DNA of 26,146 nucleotides from RGIG1959 sp045637645 (GTDB lineage: Bacteria > Bacillota > Clostridia > Oscillospirales > Acutalibacteraceae), in contig JAZTZV010000086.1 in assembly GCA_045637645.1 (NCBI GenBank), forward strand, positions 1 to 26,146. The letters run 5' to 3'. The notes beneath the pieces were generated by a model, which was not told the DNA's origin, searched no databases, and was given only the letters and a program-made list of their open reading frames with translations. This document shows, piece after piece, positions 1 to 6,676 of this stretch (positions within the stretch are counted from its first letter, which is position 1; each line of letters opens with the position of its first letter). Made by a program: the position numbers and the translations under genes.

Positions 1-429
1 GGTCCAGGTGTAAGCACCGGTCAGCGAGAACTTCACGGTTTGGTTGCTCGCGGGGATGGGTTGCGAAGCACCGTTGTTGGGATCGAAGTTGTAGCAGAAG
101 TCGCCGGCAGCGAACATCCACTTCGAGTTGTTGGGATCATAAAGCGCCACATCGTAGGGGATCGCCGCATCGATGGTGGCTTCCCAGAAGGGATAGTCGT
201 TGAGGTTCGCTTCGCCTTCAACGGTGAGCGCAAGCTCTTGACCGGCGGCCGTCGCGTTGATGACGAGGGTTTCGCCGTCAAACTCGTAGGTCATACCGTC
301 GGAAACCGAGATAGAACCGTCCATCAGGAAGTCGTAGCCGTTCAAAGCGGAAGCAGGCATAACAAACATCGAGAAGACGCAAGTCATCATCATCGCTACG
401 CTCAGAACGATACTGAGAGTTTTTTTCAT
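1..429 (-). CDS. Secreted protein, N-terminal part (runs off window start)
   Basis: The minus-strand frame is open from an ATG at 429 to the window edge (143 codons seen). A ribosome binding site (AAAGGAGG) lies just upstream. The protein starts MKKTLSIVLSVAMMMTCVFS and has a hydrophobic core ending in the signal-peptidase site PASA, so it is exported. The mature part is Asp/Asn/Gly/Thr-rich and looks like a beta-sandwich (for example DGMTYEFDGETLVINAT). No catalytic motif is visible. Its N-terminal style matches the two dockerin-bearing secreted proteins elsewhere in the window, and a dockerin could lie in the missing C-terminus, but that part is not seen. The first 429 bases carry no other convincing gene. 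Function unknown. Confidence 0.75.
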   Translation of the reverse strand, partial: MKKTLSIVLSVAMMMTCVFSMFVMPASALNGYDFLMDGSISVSDGMTYEFDGETLVINATAAGQELALTVEGEANLNDYPFWEATIDAAIPYDVALYDPNNSKWMFAAGDFCYNFDPNNGASQPIPASNQTVKFSLTGAYTWT

Positions 430-485
430 AGAGAGTTTCCTCCTTTTAATAGTGTGTTCAGGAATCAATCTTCCTATACAGGTCG

Positions 486-514
486 ATTATACAACACATT
501 TTCCAAAAAATCCA
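486..514 (-). promoter_or_regulatory. Putative sigma-A promoter of the secreted-protein gene
   Basis: Reading the minus strand, a perfect -10 (TATAAT) lies at 486-491. A weak -35 (TGGATT) lies 17 bp upstream at 509-514. The start codon is about 57 bases downstream. The -35 matches the consensus poorly, so only the -10 is persuasive. Confidence 0.5.
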
Positions 515-567
515 GTCTTTTTGAAAAAAATTACATAAATTTGTGGGATTTTTACAAAAGCGAACGA

Positions 568-1416
568 TCAAACCGCATCCCAATAGCGTTTGACATTATT
601 GAGCGAGGCTTCGATCGCCTCGAGCGGTTTTTCGGGGCCTTCGAATTCCACCACGACAACGTCGTCATAACCCGCTTTTTTCACCTCGGCGAGGCACGCT
701 TTCACATTGACGTGTCCGTGGCCGACGATGGTGGGACGGCGCGGAATACCGCTGGCGGAGGGGGAGAAATAGCCATCCACATCCGCGTCTTTGGGAAGGA
801 ACACAACGTCCTTGCAATGCACGTGGAACGCATAAGGCATCATCTCGCGCACAAATTCGACGGGTTCGTCGTCGATCCAGGTGCAGTTGCCCATGTCGAC
901 GAGCACACCGTAGTTCTCGTGGTTGACCGCTTCGACGAGTTGCTTCATGCGGCGCCAACCCTGCGCGATGCGACCGTGGTTTTCGGTCATGGTGCGGATG
1001 CCTTTTTTGGCGGCATAGTCCGCAACGGCACGCGCACCTTCGGCGAGGCGGGGCAACACATCTTCAAAAGTTTCGCCCATACCTTCGGGGATCGCCCACG
1101 TCACATCGTGGCGCATTTTCTTTGCGCCGAGTGCTTCGGCGACATCGACCTTACGGCAAAGACGTTCGATCTCCGCTTGCAGATCGCCGTTGCAACCGCC
1201 CAGAAAATCACCGAACACTGCCGCCGACACGATTTCAAGACCGATCGCATCGCAATGCGCCTTAAAACGCTTGGCGTAATCGAGTGCCTCATCCTCGGGG
1301 CAGGGGAGATCCAACACTTCGAACGCGTCGAAACCGATTTTTTTGGCATGATCCGCCATCGAGAACAGATCCAATCCGGTTGCATGATAACTCCATGCCG
1401 TAACCGCAAATTTCAT
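568..1416 (-). CDS. Sugar phosphate isomerase/epimerase, xylose-isomerase-like TIM barrel
   Basis: This 282-residue protein belongs to the AP-endonuclease-2/xylose-isomerase-like TIM-barrel superfamily. It starts MKFAVTAWSYHATGLDLFSM, where strand 1 is followed by a helix. Candidate divalent-metal ligands sit on later strands: the Glu of MTENHG, the Asp of VLVDMGNCTW, the His of FHVHCKDV, the His of IVGHGHVNVK and the C-terminal Glu of VVVEFEG. Members interconvert keto sugars or inositol derivatives; the substrate cannot be told here. The ATG at 1416 was chosen over upstream in-frame starts because AAAGGAG lies 9-10 bases before it and alignable TIM-barrel sequence starts there. The DUF1294 gene lies 17 bp upstream, so the two are probably co-transcribed. 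Confidence 0.85.
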   Translation of the reverse strand: MKFAVTAWSYHATGLDLFSMADHAKKIGFDAFEVLDLPCPEDEALDYAKRFKAHCDAIGLEIVSAAVFGDFLGGCNGDLQAEIERLCRKVDVAEALGAKKMRHDVTWAIPEGMGETFEDVLPRLAEGARAVADYAAKKGIRTMTENHGRIAQGWRRMKQLVEAVNHENYGVLVDMGNCTWIDDEPVEFVREMMPYAFHVHCKDVVFLPKDADVDGYFSPSASGIPRRPTIVGHGHVNVKACLAEVKKAGYDDVVVVEFEGPEKPLEAIEASLNNVKRYWDAV

Positions 1417-1433
1417 ACAAAAACAACTCCTTT

Positions 1434-1730
1434 TCAAATGGGTAGAAAGAGTGTGAGACTGCACCAAACCAAAAGACAACTTGCCAGTAACACGTGCAAG
1501 ATCATCATCAACGGCAACCCGATCATAAATTTCGGCTTGCGGGTCTTGTGACGGATCGCTTGCATGGTGGTGAACATCGCCGTGGCACCGCCGAAAAATC
1601 CGATCCACAACAGCGTTGCCTCCGGCACACGTCGGCGGCGTGCCTTGGCGGCGCGCTTGTCCCATATTGTGACGACGACGGCGACAACGCTGATCGCGAT
1701 CGTCCACAGCAACCAAACGATCTCGGTCAT
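1434..1730 (-). CDS. DUF1294 family small membrane protein
   Basis: This 98-residue protein has an N-terminal hydrophobic helix, the motif WDKRAAKARRRRVPE, a central helix around GFFGGATAMFTTMQAIRHKT, a basic loop KTRKPKF and a C-terminal helix. That order is typical of DUF1294, an inner-membrane family with no firmly known role. The start at 1730 (MTEIVW) is preferred to the ATG at 1757: AAAGGGAG sits 10 bases before it, whereas 1757 would lie at the predicted transcription start. It is the first gene of a two-gene minus-strand unit with the isomerase. Confidence 0.8.
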   Translation of the reverse strand: MTEIVWLLWTIAISVVAVVVTIWDKRAAKARRRRVPEATLLWIGFFGGATAMFTTMQAIRHKTRKPKFMIGLPLMMILHVLLASCLLVWCSLTLFLPI

Positions 1731-1762
1731 AAGCAGTCGACTCCCTTTCATATACATCTTTA

Positions 1763-1791
1763 ATATTAGTACGCGCGAGGCACTTTGTCAA
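1763..1791 (-). promoter_or_regulatory. Consensus sigma-A promoter for DUF1294-isomerase unit
   Basis: On the minus strand a perfect -35 TTGACA (1786-1791) is followed by a 17-bp spacer and a -10 TAATAT (1763-1768). The predicted transcript starts near 1756, about 25 bases before the DUF1294 start codon. Confidence 0.8.
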
Positions 1792-1849
1792 CCGAAAAGG
1801 CGACAGAGTTTGGGTTTTGTTGAAAGCATTACAATCGTAGGAGGAAAAG

Positions 1850-3034
1850 ATGAAACGTTGGATTTGTTTGTGTTGCTGTTTGTTGCTGTGTTTGACAGCG
1901 GGATGCCGCGAGGATGTGCCCGCCGATTCAAAGGACATGTCCGCGTCCGCGCCCGCACTTGTGCGCGCGGTGTGGGTCCCGTATATGGAGGTCGAGCAAT
2001 GGCTTTCGGCCGCGGATGCCGTTTCGGCGATCGACGCGTGCATGCGCGATTGCGCCGAGCGGGGCTTCAACACGGTGTATGTGCATGTCCGCGCCAACAG
2101 CGATGCGTATTACGATTCTGCCGTGTTTACCCCAACGGCGACAACGCGAGCGCTTCTTGAAAACGGGGTCGATCCGCTGGCAACGGCGGTGGAACGCGCG
2201 CATCACTACGGCTTGTCGATCCATGCGTGGATCAATCCCTATCGCATCGGTGTCGATCAAACCCGTGCGCAAACGTCGGATATCTTCACGTTTCAAGAAC
2301 GGTGGTATTACGTTCCAACCGCGCCGTCGACGCACACGTTGGTCATCGACGGCGTGCGTGAGGTTGTCGAACGGTATGCGGTCGACGGCGTGCAATTCGA
2401 TGATTATTTTTATCCTGTCGGCGCGGTTGATTCGCAAACGCCCGCCGATTTTGAAGCCGAGGCATACGCGGCGTATATCGCGGCGGGCGGCGGAATGAGC
2501 GTTGCCGATTGGCGCCGCGCGGCGGTCGATCGGTTGATCGCGGCGGTGTGTGCGGTTTGCCGCTCGCGTGACGGATGCGTCTTCGGCGTCAGTCCCGCAG
2601 GTGACCTTGCGCAGGTGCGCGAGCAGATGTATGCGGACGTGGCGAGCTGGATGCAAACCGACGGCTATCTTGACTATGTGTGCCCGCAGTTGTATTATGG
2701 TTTCGAACATCAAACCGCGCCGTTTGCAACCTTGCTTGAAGAGTGGTCGGGATTGCCGCGGCACGAGAATATCGCGTTGATCGTCGGCTTGGCGCTGTAT
2801 AAAACGGGATTGCCCGAGGATCCCTACGCCGGAAGCGGCAAAACCGAATGGGCAAACGGCGGGGATGTTGTGACGCGTCAAATCCGCTTGGCGGATGCGG
2901 CGGGATGGAACGGCGTCGCACTGTACAGTCACCTGTCGTTTCAAACGGACGGCGAGCGTGATGTGACGGTGATGAATGAGGAAATCGAGGCATTGCAAGC
3001 CGTTTTTGCGGTAGACAACGGTGAAAATTCGTGA
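1850..3034 (+). CDS. GHL10-type glycoside hydrolase-like lipoprotein
   Basis: This 394-residue protein starts with a lipoprotein signal (basic MKRW, a Cys/Leu-rich core, lipobox LTAGC with acylated Cys19), so it should be anchored on the outer face of the membrane. From about residue 39 it matches the GHL10 (DUF187) family, TIM-barrel proteins related to glycoside hydrolases. Visible family motifs are RAVWVPYMEVE at the start, FNTVYVHVRANSDAYYDS, HAWINPYR at 125-132 and the acidic DGVQFDDYFYP at 179-189, which probably carries active-site carboxylates. YngK of Bacillus is of this type. The natural substrate is not established, though a peptidoglycan or exopolysaccharide glycan is plausible. 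TAGGAGG lies 5 bases before the ATG. The start of the gene is divergent from the DUF1294 gene. Confidence 0.88.
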   Translation: MKRWICLCCCLLLCLTAGCREDVPADSKDMSASAPALVRAVWVPYMEVEQWLSAADAVSAIDACMRDCAERGFNTVYVHVRANSDAYYDSAVFTPTATTRALLENGVDPLATAVERAHHYGLSIHAWINPYRIGVDQTRAQTSDIFTFQERWYYVPTAPSTHTLVIDGVREVVERYAVDGVQFDDYFYPVGAVDSQTPADFEAEAYAAYIAAGGGMSVADWRRAAVDRLIAAVCAVCRSRDGCVFGVSPAGDLAQVREQMYADVASWMQTDGYLDYVCPQLYYGFEHQTAPFATLLEEWSGLPRHENIALIVGLALYKTGLPEDPYAGSGKTEWANGGDVVTRQIRLADAAGWNGVALYSHLSFQTDGERDVTVMNEEIEALQAVFAVDNGENS

Positions 3035-3040
3035 TATACT
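3012..3040 (+). promoter_or_regulatory. Putative sigma-A promoter of mrp
   Basis: TAGACA (3012-3017), a 17-bp spacer and TATACT (3035-3040) overlap the last codons of the upstream lipoprotein gene. The predicted transcript starts near 3047, about 35 bases before the mrp start codon, so mrp can be transcribed on its own. Confidence 0.65.
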
Positions 3041-3081
3041 TGAAACAATACATTTTATATCCTGTACGGAGGTTTGTGAAA

Positions 3082-3915
3082 ATGTCGGAATGTACACATA
3101 ATTGCAGCACTTGCTCGCAAAAGTGCGACGAGAAAAAAAGTCCGTATGCCGAGCTGAATCAATTCAGCCAAATCGGCCGCGTGATCGCCGTGTCGAGCGG
3201 CAAAGGCGGCGTCGGCAAATCGTCTGTCACGGCGCTCCTCGCCGTGATGATGGCGCGCCGCGGCTACAAAGTCGGTATTTTGGATGCCGATATCACCGGC
3301 CCGTCGATTCCCAAAGCGTTCGGTCTCACCCGCAAAGCGCGCGGCTCGGAAATGGGCATCCTTCCCGAAGAGACGCACATGGGCATCAAGGTGATGTCCA
3401 TCAACCTGCTTTTGGAAGACGAGACACAACCCGTTGTGTGGCGCGGCCCTGTGCTCGGCGGCGCGGTGACGCAGTTCTGGACGGACGTCGCGTGGGGCAT
3501 GCTTGACGTGCTCTTCATCGACATGCCTCCCGGAACGGGCGACGTGCCGCTGACGGTGTATCAATCGTTGCCTGTTGATGGCGCGGTGATCGTGTCGACC
3601 CCGCAATCGCTGGTGCAAATGGTGGTGTCGAAAGCGCACAAAATGACCGATATGCTCAACATCCCGACCATCGGTTTGGTGGAAAACATGAGCTACATCA
3701 CCTGCCCCGATTGCGGCAAGAAGCTGTCGCTGTTCGGCGAAGAAGGCGCGCTTGACAAAGCCGCGAAGGAGATGGGTGTGTCGCTCCTTGCCAAACTCCC
3801 GATGGATGCCAACGTTGCCGCTTTGTGCGACAGCGGTGAGATCGAACGCGTGGTTTGCGAAGCCATCGACCCCGCCGTCGATGCCATCGAAGCGATCGTG
3901 AAATCGGAGAAATAA
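3082..3915 (+). CDS. mrp: Mrp/NBP35 family Fe-S cluster carrier ATPase
   Basis: This 277-residue protein is a P-loop ATPase of the Mrp/NBP35/ApbC type, cytosolic carriers that hand Fe-S clusters to apoproteins. The deviant Walker A is SGKGGVGKSS at 39-48. ILDADITGPSIP follows, then the Walker B region LFIDMPPGTGDVPLTVYQ. CPDCG at 208-212 is the CxxC that binds the bridging 4Fe-4S cluster in the dimer. The N-terminus carries four more cysteines (C4, C8, C11, C15) in a CX3CX2CX3C pattern, as in many Clostridia-type Mrp proteins, and may hold a second metal site. The ATG at 3082 has GGAGG 9 bases upstream. The in-frame ATG at 3031 lies inside the promoter and is rejected. Confidence 0.93.
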   Translation: MSECTHNCSTCSQKCDEKKSPYAELNQFSQIGRVIAVSSGKGGVGKSSVTALLAVMMARRGYKVGILDADITGPSIPKAFGLTRKARGSEMGILPEETHMGIKVMSINLLLEDETQPVVWRGPVLGGAVTQFWTDVAWGMLDVLFIDMPPGTGDVPLTVYQSLPVDGAVIVSTPQSLVQMVVSKAHKMTDMLNIPTIGLVENMSYITCPDCGKKLSLFGEEGALDKAAKEMGVSLLAKLPMDANVAALCDSGEIERVVCEAIDPAVDAIEAIVKSEK

Positions 3916-3923
3916 TCAAAATG

Positions 3924-3953
3924 AAAAAAGAGAGCGCTCGCGCTCTCTTTTTT
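3924..3953 (+). terminator. Rho-independent terminator after mrp
   Basis: A perfect inverted repeat has 13-bp arms (3924-3936 and 3941-3953) around the loop CTCG. The GC core is GAGAGCG/CGCTCTC, with six A on the left and six T on the right, so it could work in both directions. Confidence 0.92.
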
Positions 3954-3960
3954 CGTTTTG

Positions 3961-4060
3961 AAAACGGCTTTGCCGATTGACATTTTTTCAACATCGTAGG
4001 GCGGGGGTTTACTCCCGCCGCGTTGCCGCAAGGCAACGGTCGGCCTAGGCGACAGCCCTT
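3961..4060 (+). repeat. Palindromic intergenic repeat cluster (left edge of island)
   Basis: This non-coding stretch holds two adjacent hairpins. One has arms GGCGGG/CCCGCC (4000-4005, 4014-4019). The other has arms CGTTGCC/GGCAACG around GCAA (4021-4027, 4032-4038). The 17-mer at 4018-4034 (CCGCGTTGCCGCAAGGC) recurs exactly at 7815-7831. The CGTAGGGCG module also recurs near 7862-7872 in inverted orientation. The element resembles the small non-autonomous REP-like units scattered in Oscillospiraceae. No gene is visible between the mrp terminator and 4115. Confidence 0.65.
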
Positions 4061-4115
4061 TTATCGAAAGTTTTATTTTTTAATATATAATTTACCAAAA
4101 TTTCAAAAACGCAGA

Positions 4116-4144
4116 TTGACAAGACTCAAAAAAAGAAGTATTCT
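4116..4144 (+). promoter_or_regulatory. Strong sigma-A promoter of the ankyrin island
   Basis: A perfect -35 TTGACA (4116-4121), a 17-bp spacer and -10 TATTCT (4139-4144) lie in an AT-rich stretch. The predicted start is near 4151. The first intact gene downstream begins at 4450, so the transcript would cross the repeat at 4224 and the gene remnant first. Confidence 0.75.
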
Positions 4145-4223
4145 GTAATTAGAAGAGGTTTATTTGCAATCAACAAGAGTATATCTTCCATCTTGTGATA
4201 ATATCGTGAGCGCGGGATGGGAC

Positions 4224-4273
4224 AAGGCTCCCCTTGATGCAAGGGGAGCTGTCGCCGCAGGCGACAGAGGGGA
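4224..4273 (+). repeat. Two-hairpin intergenic repeat inserted in a gene remnant
   Basis: Hairpin one has perfect arms GCTCCCCTT/AAGGGGAGC (4227-4235, 4241-4249) with a 5-nt loop. Hairpin two has perfect arms TGTCGCC/GGCGACA (4250-4256, 4260-4266) with loop GCA, and AGAGGGGA follows. The same architecture appears in reverse orientation at 7946-7995. The sequence resembles the short mobile repeats widespread in Oscillospiraceae. It lies directly before open, protein-like sequence. Confidence 0.7.
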
Positions 4274-4453
4274 TTTTATATCACGCGCATCCGTTGGACG
4301 CCGTCAATTGAACTTCGTGCGGGCGATAATAATTTCGGAACAACTTGGGATACGCATTTTTTCTGGGATATGCTCCCTTACTATATGTGGGGGAACAGCG
4401 AGGTGGACTCTTCGCCGGACTTTATGTGGGATCGAATCGTGGGGGTGAGATGA
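4268..4453 (+). pseudogene. C-terminal remnant of an unknown gene, cut by a repeat
   Basis: One frame is open from just after the repeat to a TGA at 4451-4453. It encodes about 60 residues that read like real protein: FYITRIRWTPSIELRAGDNN, then aromatic-rich FGTTWDTHFFWDMLPYYMWG and a tail ending MWDRIVGVR. No start codon with a ribosome binding site precedes it, and the frame meets a stop (TGA at 4235-4237) inside the repeat. This suggests that the 5' part was lost when the repeat inserted. Its stop overlaps the ankyrin start as ATGA, the usual sign of translational coupling, so it was probably once an intact first gene of this operon. The family is not recognised. Confidence 0.45.
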
Positions 4454-5331
4454 TGAAAAAGAGGGTTCGTGTGATTATTGGTTCAGTCATTGCTTTGGTA
4501 ACTGTGATCATGGTACTGACAGGTTTTCAAATGTTCACGTATGCGCAAACATATATTTTATGCGAGCAAATCTCAAACGGCAACACCGAACAAGCACTCC
4601 GTATGATTCCTTTTATGCCCACGGTGAATTCATACAATATACCCCCGATACTTGCAGAGCCATACAGTATATTGTCTGGTGGCATGTGGACAATTACAAC
4701 TCCGTTGATTGAAGCGTGTGGAACAGGTGATATAGAAGTTGTTACAGCATTGTTAGAACGAGGTGCCGATCCTAACAAATATAAGGAGCGTACATGGTCT
4801 CCGATAGAAACAGTTTCTATAAGAGGTTATGCTAATCGAGTAGAGATTTATGAGAAATTATTAAATCATGGTGCGGATGTAAATAGCGGAAGAGATTATA
4901 GTAATGCTTTGTACAATGAATTTGGGAGATTGGTTCGGTTACATTCAAAGCATGAAAACGTAATAGAAAAACAGCAATGGAAGCAAGAGTGGGATGTTGT
5001 TCGCTCTTCTATTGAGTTGTTTTTAGATTATGGAGTAGGACCTCAAGATGAACATGGTGGAACTATTGTTCATTTTCTTTGTCTTGCAGGAGAGACGGAA
5101 TGGATGAAAGATTGCGTGGATACTTATGGTTATTCCTTAAACGAAGCCAACGATAGGAATGAAACACCTTTGCATTGGGCAGTCCGTGGTGAGTCTGTGG
5201 ATACTGTTCAATATCTCCTTTCACAAGGCGTTGACACACAAGTTAAAGACAACAAAGGCAAAACCGCTTACGATTATGCCGTCGAATCGGGTAACGTGGA
5301 GATAATGCGTTTATTGGAAGGATCGAGGTGA
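4450..5331 (+). CDS. Membrane-anchored ankyrin repeat protein 1
   Basis: This 293-residue protein has a basic N-terminus (MMKKRVRV) and one hydrophobic helix (about residues 8-28, IIGSVIALVTVIMVLTG), which should anchor it with the rest outside the cytoplasm. Ankyrin units are visible at about 83-113 (TPLIEACGTGDIEVVTALLE, then RGADPN), at about 115-150 (ending LLNHGADVN), and at about 237-293 (TPLHWAVRGESVDTVQYLLS through KTAYDYAVESGNVEIMRLLE). A more diverged middle part lies between. Ankyrin repeats bind proteins; the partner is unknown. The start was taken at 4450 or 4453 because GGGGGTGAG precedes it and the signal begins there. A farther upstream ATG at 4345 would translate the remnant out of frame. 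GC content is lower than in housekeeping neighbours. It is a paralogue of the next gene. Confidence 0.82.
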   Translation: MMKKRVRVIIGSVIALVTVIMVLTGFQMFTYAQTYILCEQISNGNTEQALRMIPFMPTVNSYNIPPILAEPYSILSGGMWTITTPLIEACGTGDIEVVTALLERGADPNKYKERTWSPIETVSIRGYANRVEIYEKLLNHGADVNSGRDYSNALYNEFGRLVRLHSKHENVIEKQQWKQEWDVVRSSIELFLDYGVGPQDEHGGTIVHFLCLAGETEWMKDCVDTYGYSLNEANDRNETPLHWAVRGESVDTVQYLLSQGVDTQVKDNKGKTAYDYAVESGNVEIMRLLEGSR

Positions 5332-5357
5332 CTGTGGATGAAAACGAAAAAGACGGA
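5257..5357 (+). repeat. 101-bp direct repeat, copy 1
   Basis: This segment spans the end of ankyrin gene 1, its stop, the 6-bp gap and the first codons of ankyrin gene 2. It matches 6091-6191 with four substitutions in 101 positions. The near-identity extends across the stop, the intergenic bases and the next start, which points to recent unequal recombination or gene conversion rather than conserved protein alone. Confidence 0.9.
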
Positions 5358-6165
5358 GATCAAATTGGTGCTCGGCATCACATTCGCCGTGATATTTGTT
5401 GCATTCTCCCCGTATGTATGTTTGTGCACAGGTTGTTTCGGCGGTGCTTTTTGGTGTTATGACAGCAACGTGAATTATGACAGCGAACTGTTGATAAGCG
5501 CCATTGAAAAAGACGATGTTGAAGCTGTACGCGTTCTTTTGGAACTTGGTGTAGATCCCAATCAAGCCGACGTAGATCCGCATTGGATATGGAATTTGGC
5601 TGAACATTCACCAAAACGTCCATTATCAGTAGCATGTGAAACCGGCAATTTGGAAATGGTGCAGTTGTTGATCAATCATGGTGCAACCGCAGAACATCAA
5701 AAAGGGTTAGGGTGGAGTCCGTTAGAATCAACACTAAAGTTTTATCAAGACAATGATGTAGAAATCGTTTGTTTGTTACTGAAAAACGGCGCGGACCCAT
5801 ATTGTGAAGAGTGTGGCATGATGCCTATCTTTGCTTCCGCTTCTATGTCGCCGCGGATTTATGATAAAAACAAAACAAATGGAACCTATCTTTTGGATGG
5901 ATACGATGAAAAAACAGCAAAGGGTATCACTGAAATTGTAAAACTGTTGATTGACGAACAGCGAAAAAATGAATTAGGGTATGGAGGCGGTATACAAACA
6001 TTATTGATAAGGGCGGTTATTAAAGAAAATATCCCTTTAACAGAGTACCTGTTGTCCATTGATTGCGATACCACAATCGAGGATTCTTTCGGCAAAACCG
6101 CTTACGATTATGCCATCGAATCGGGCAACGTGGAGATGATGCGTTTATTGGAAGAATCGAGGTGA
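5338..6165 (+). CDS. Membrane-anchored ankyrin repeat protein 2
   Basis: This 275-residue protein is a paralogue of the preceding one, separated by 6 bp. The N-terminus is MKTKKTEIKLVLGITFAVIF, a basic segment and hydrophobic helix followed by several Cys (VCLCTGCFGG). It is probably a signal anchor; the lipobox match is poor. Ankyrin units are seen at about 49-76 (ELLISAIEKDDVEAVRVLLE, then LGVDPN), about 93-120 (PLSVACETGNLEMVQLLINH), about 126-155 (ending LLLKNGADPY) and about 220-275 (ending KTAYDYAIESGNVEMMRLLE, then ESR). The C-terminal 25 residues are almost identical to those of paralogue 1. The binding partner is unknown. The start has GGATCGAGGTG upstream, overlapping the stop of the previous gene, which suggests coupled translation. 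Confidence 0.82.
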   Translation: MKTKKTEIKLVLGITFAVIFVAFSPYVCLCTGCFGGAFWCYDSNVNYDSELLISAIEKDDVEAVRVLLELGVDPNQADVDPHWIWNLAEHSPKRPLSVACETGNLEMVQLLINHGATAEHQKGLGWSPLESTLKFYQDNDVEIVCLLLKNGADPYCEECGMMPIFASASMSPRIYDKNKTNGTYLLDGYDEKTAKGITEIVKLLIDEQRKNELGYGGGIQTLLIRAVIKENIPLTEYLLSIDCDTTIEDSFGKTAYDYAIESGNVEMMRLLEESR

Positions 6166-6191
6166 CTGTGGATGAAAACGAAAAAGACGGA
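6091..6191 (+). repeat. 101-bp direct repeat, copy 2
   Basis: This is the second copy of the repeat at 5257-5357 (97 of 101 identical), 834 bp downstream. It ends a few codons into a truncated extra start (6172). The 834-bp period is a whole number of codons (278), so tandem copies of the ankyrin gene could be gained or lost cleanly by recombination between such repeats. Confidence 0.9.
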
Positions 6192-6210
6192 TAATGAGTT
6201 GTATTATTGA
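6172..6210 (+). pseudogene. Truncated start of a third ankyrin gene copy (12 codons)
   Basis: After ankyrin gene 2 the sequence repeats the 6-bp gap and the first codons of that gene (MKTKKT), then diverges to DNELYY and a stop at 6208-6210. This is the scar expected if a third tandem copy was deleted or never completed. It is unlikely to encode a functional peptide. Its end overlaps the ribosome binding site of the next gene. Confidence 0.7.
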
Positions 6211-6219
6211 GGTGAAATT

Positions 6220-6576
6220 ATGAAACACAAAAAGAATAAAGATGCCGAAAGTTTTTTTGAATATGAGATTACCGCGTTGATTGGTGTAACTTGCGCAATT
6301 GTTTTTGGTTTGCCGCTTTTTTTAGGGGGATATAATTTATTGCCTGTTGAGTGGGTATCAAAACCAATGTTTCAAACCATAATTTCAAATTTGCCGATAA
6401 TTATTTGGCTTATAGTGGTTGCAATTATATATGTGTTGCGTGGATTATATCGGTTTCCTCCTAAAGCATCGGAAGATATTCCGTATTTTTTAAATCCCCG
6501 TGGCGCGTGGTTCGGCTTTCACGCGTTTCATGCAGCACTGATTGTAATTGTTGTTGTTCAAATATTCGGGATGTGA
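6220..6576 (+). CDS. Small three-helix membrane protein, unknown function
   Basis: This 118-residue protein has a charged N-terminus (MKHKKNKDAESFFEYE) and three predicted membrane helices at about 18-38, 53-73 and 99-117. Between helices 2 and 3 is a polar loop with KASEDIPYFLNPRGAWFGFH. No family is recognised. GAGGTG lies 5 bases before the ATG. It follows the ankyrin genes in the same direction with a 9-bp gap after the truncated third copy and shares their low GC, so it likely belongs to the same transcript. It could be a partner or accessory factor of the ankyrin proteins; that is a guess from position only. Confidence 0.7.
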   Translation: MKHKKNKDAESFFEYEITALIGVTCAIVFGLPLFLGGYNLLPVEWVSKPMFQTIISNLPIIIWLIVVAIIYVLRGLYRFPPKASEDIPYFLNPRGAWFGFHAFHAALIVIVVVQIFGM

Positions 6577-6676
6577 CGTTGATAACGGTGTACTATTTTT
6601 CGACTTACATAGTGAACTTTTTGTTGAAATGACTATTTACTGTGTTTCTGTAATAAACCGTGAAAGGATGGTTTTG

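Noticed and set aside
40..1551. Long plus-strand open frame (503 codons) opposite the isomerase and the secreted-protein gene
   Set aside because: It crosses two real minus-strand genes and their promoter, has no ribosome binding site and reads as a His/Arg/Val-rich antisense shadow.
4164..4448. Possible gene of about 94 codons from a TTG start with AGAGG upstream
   Set aside because: It runs straight through the two-hairpin repeat and, downstream of the repeat, is out of phase with the frame that looks like real protein. The TTG may mark the original gene's start before the repeat inserted, but the present frame is not convincing.
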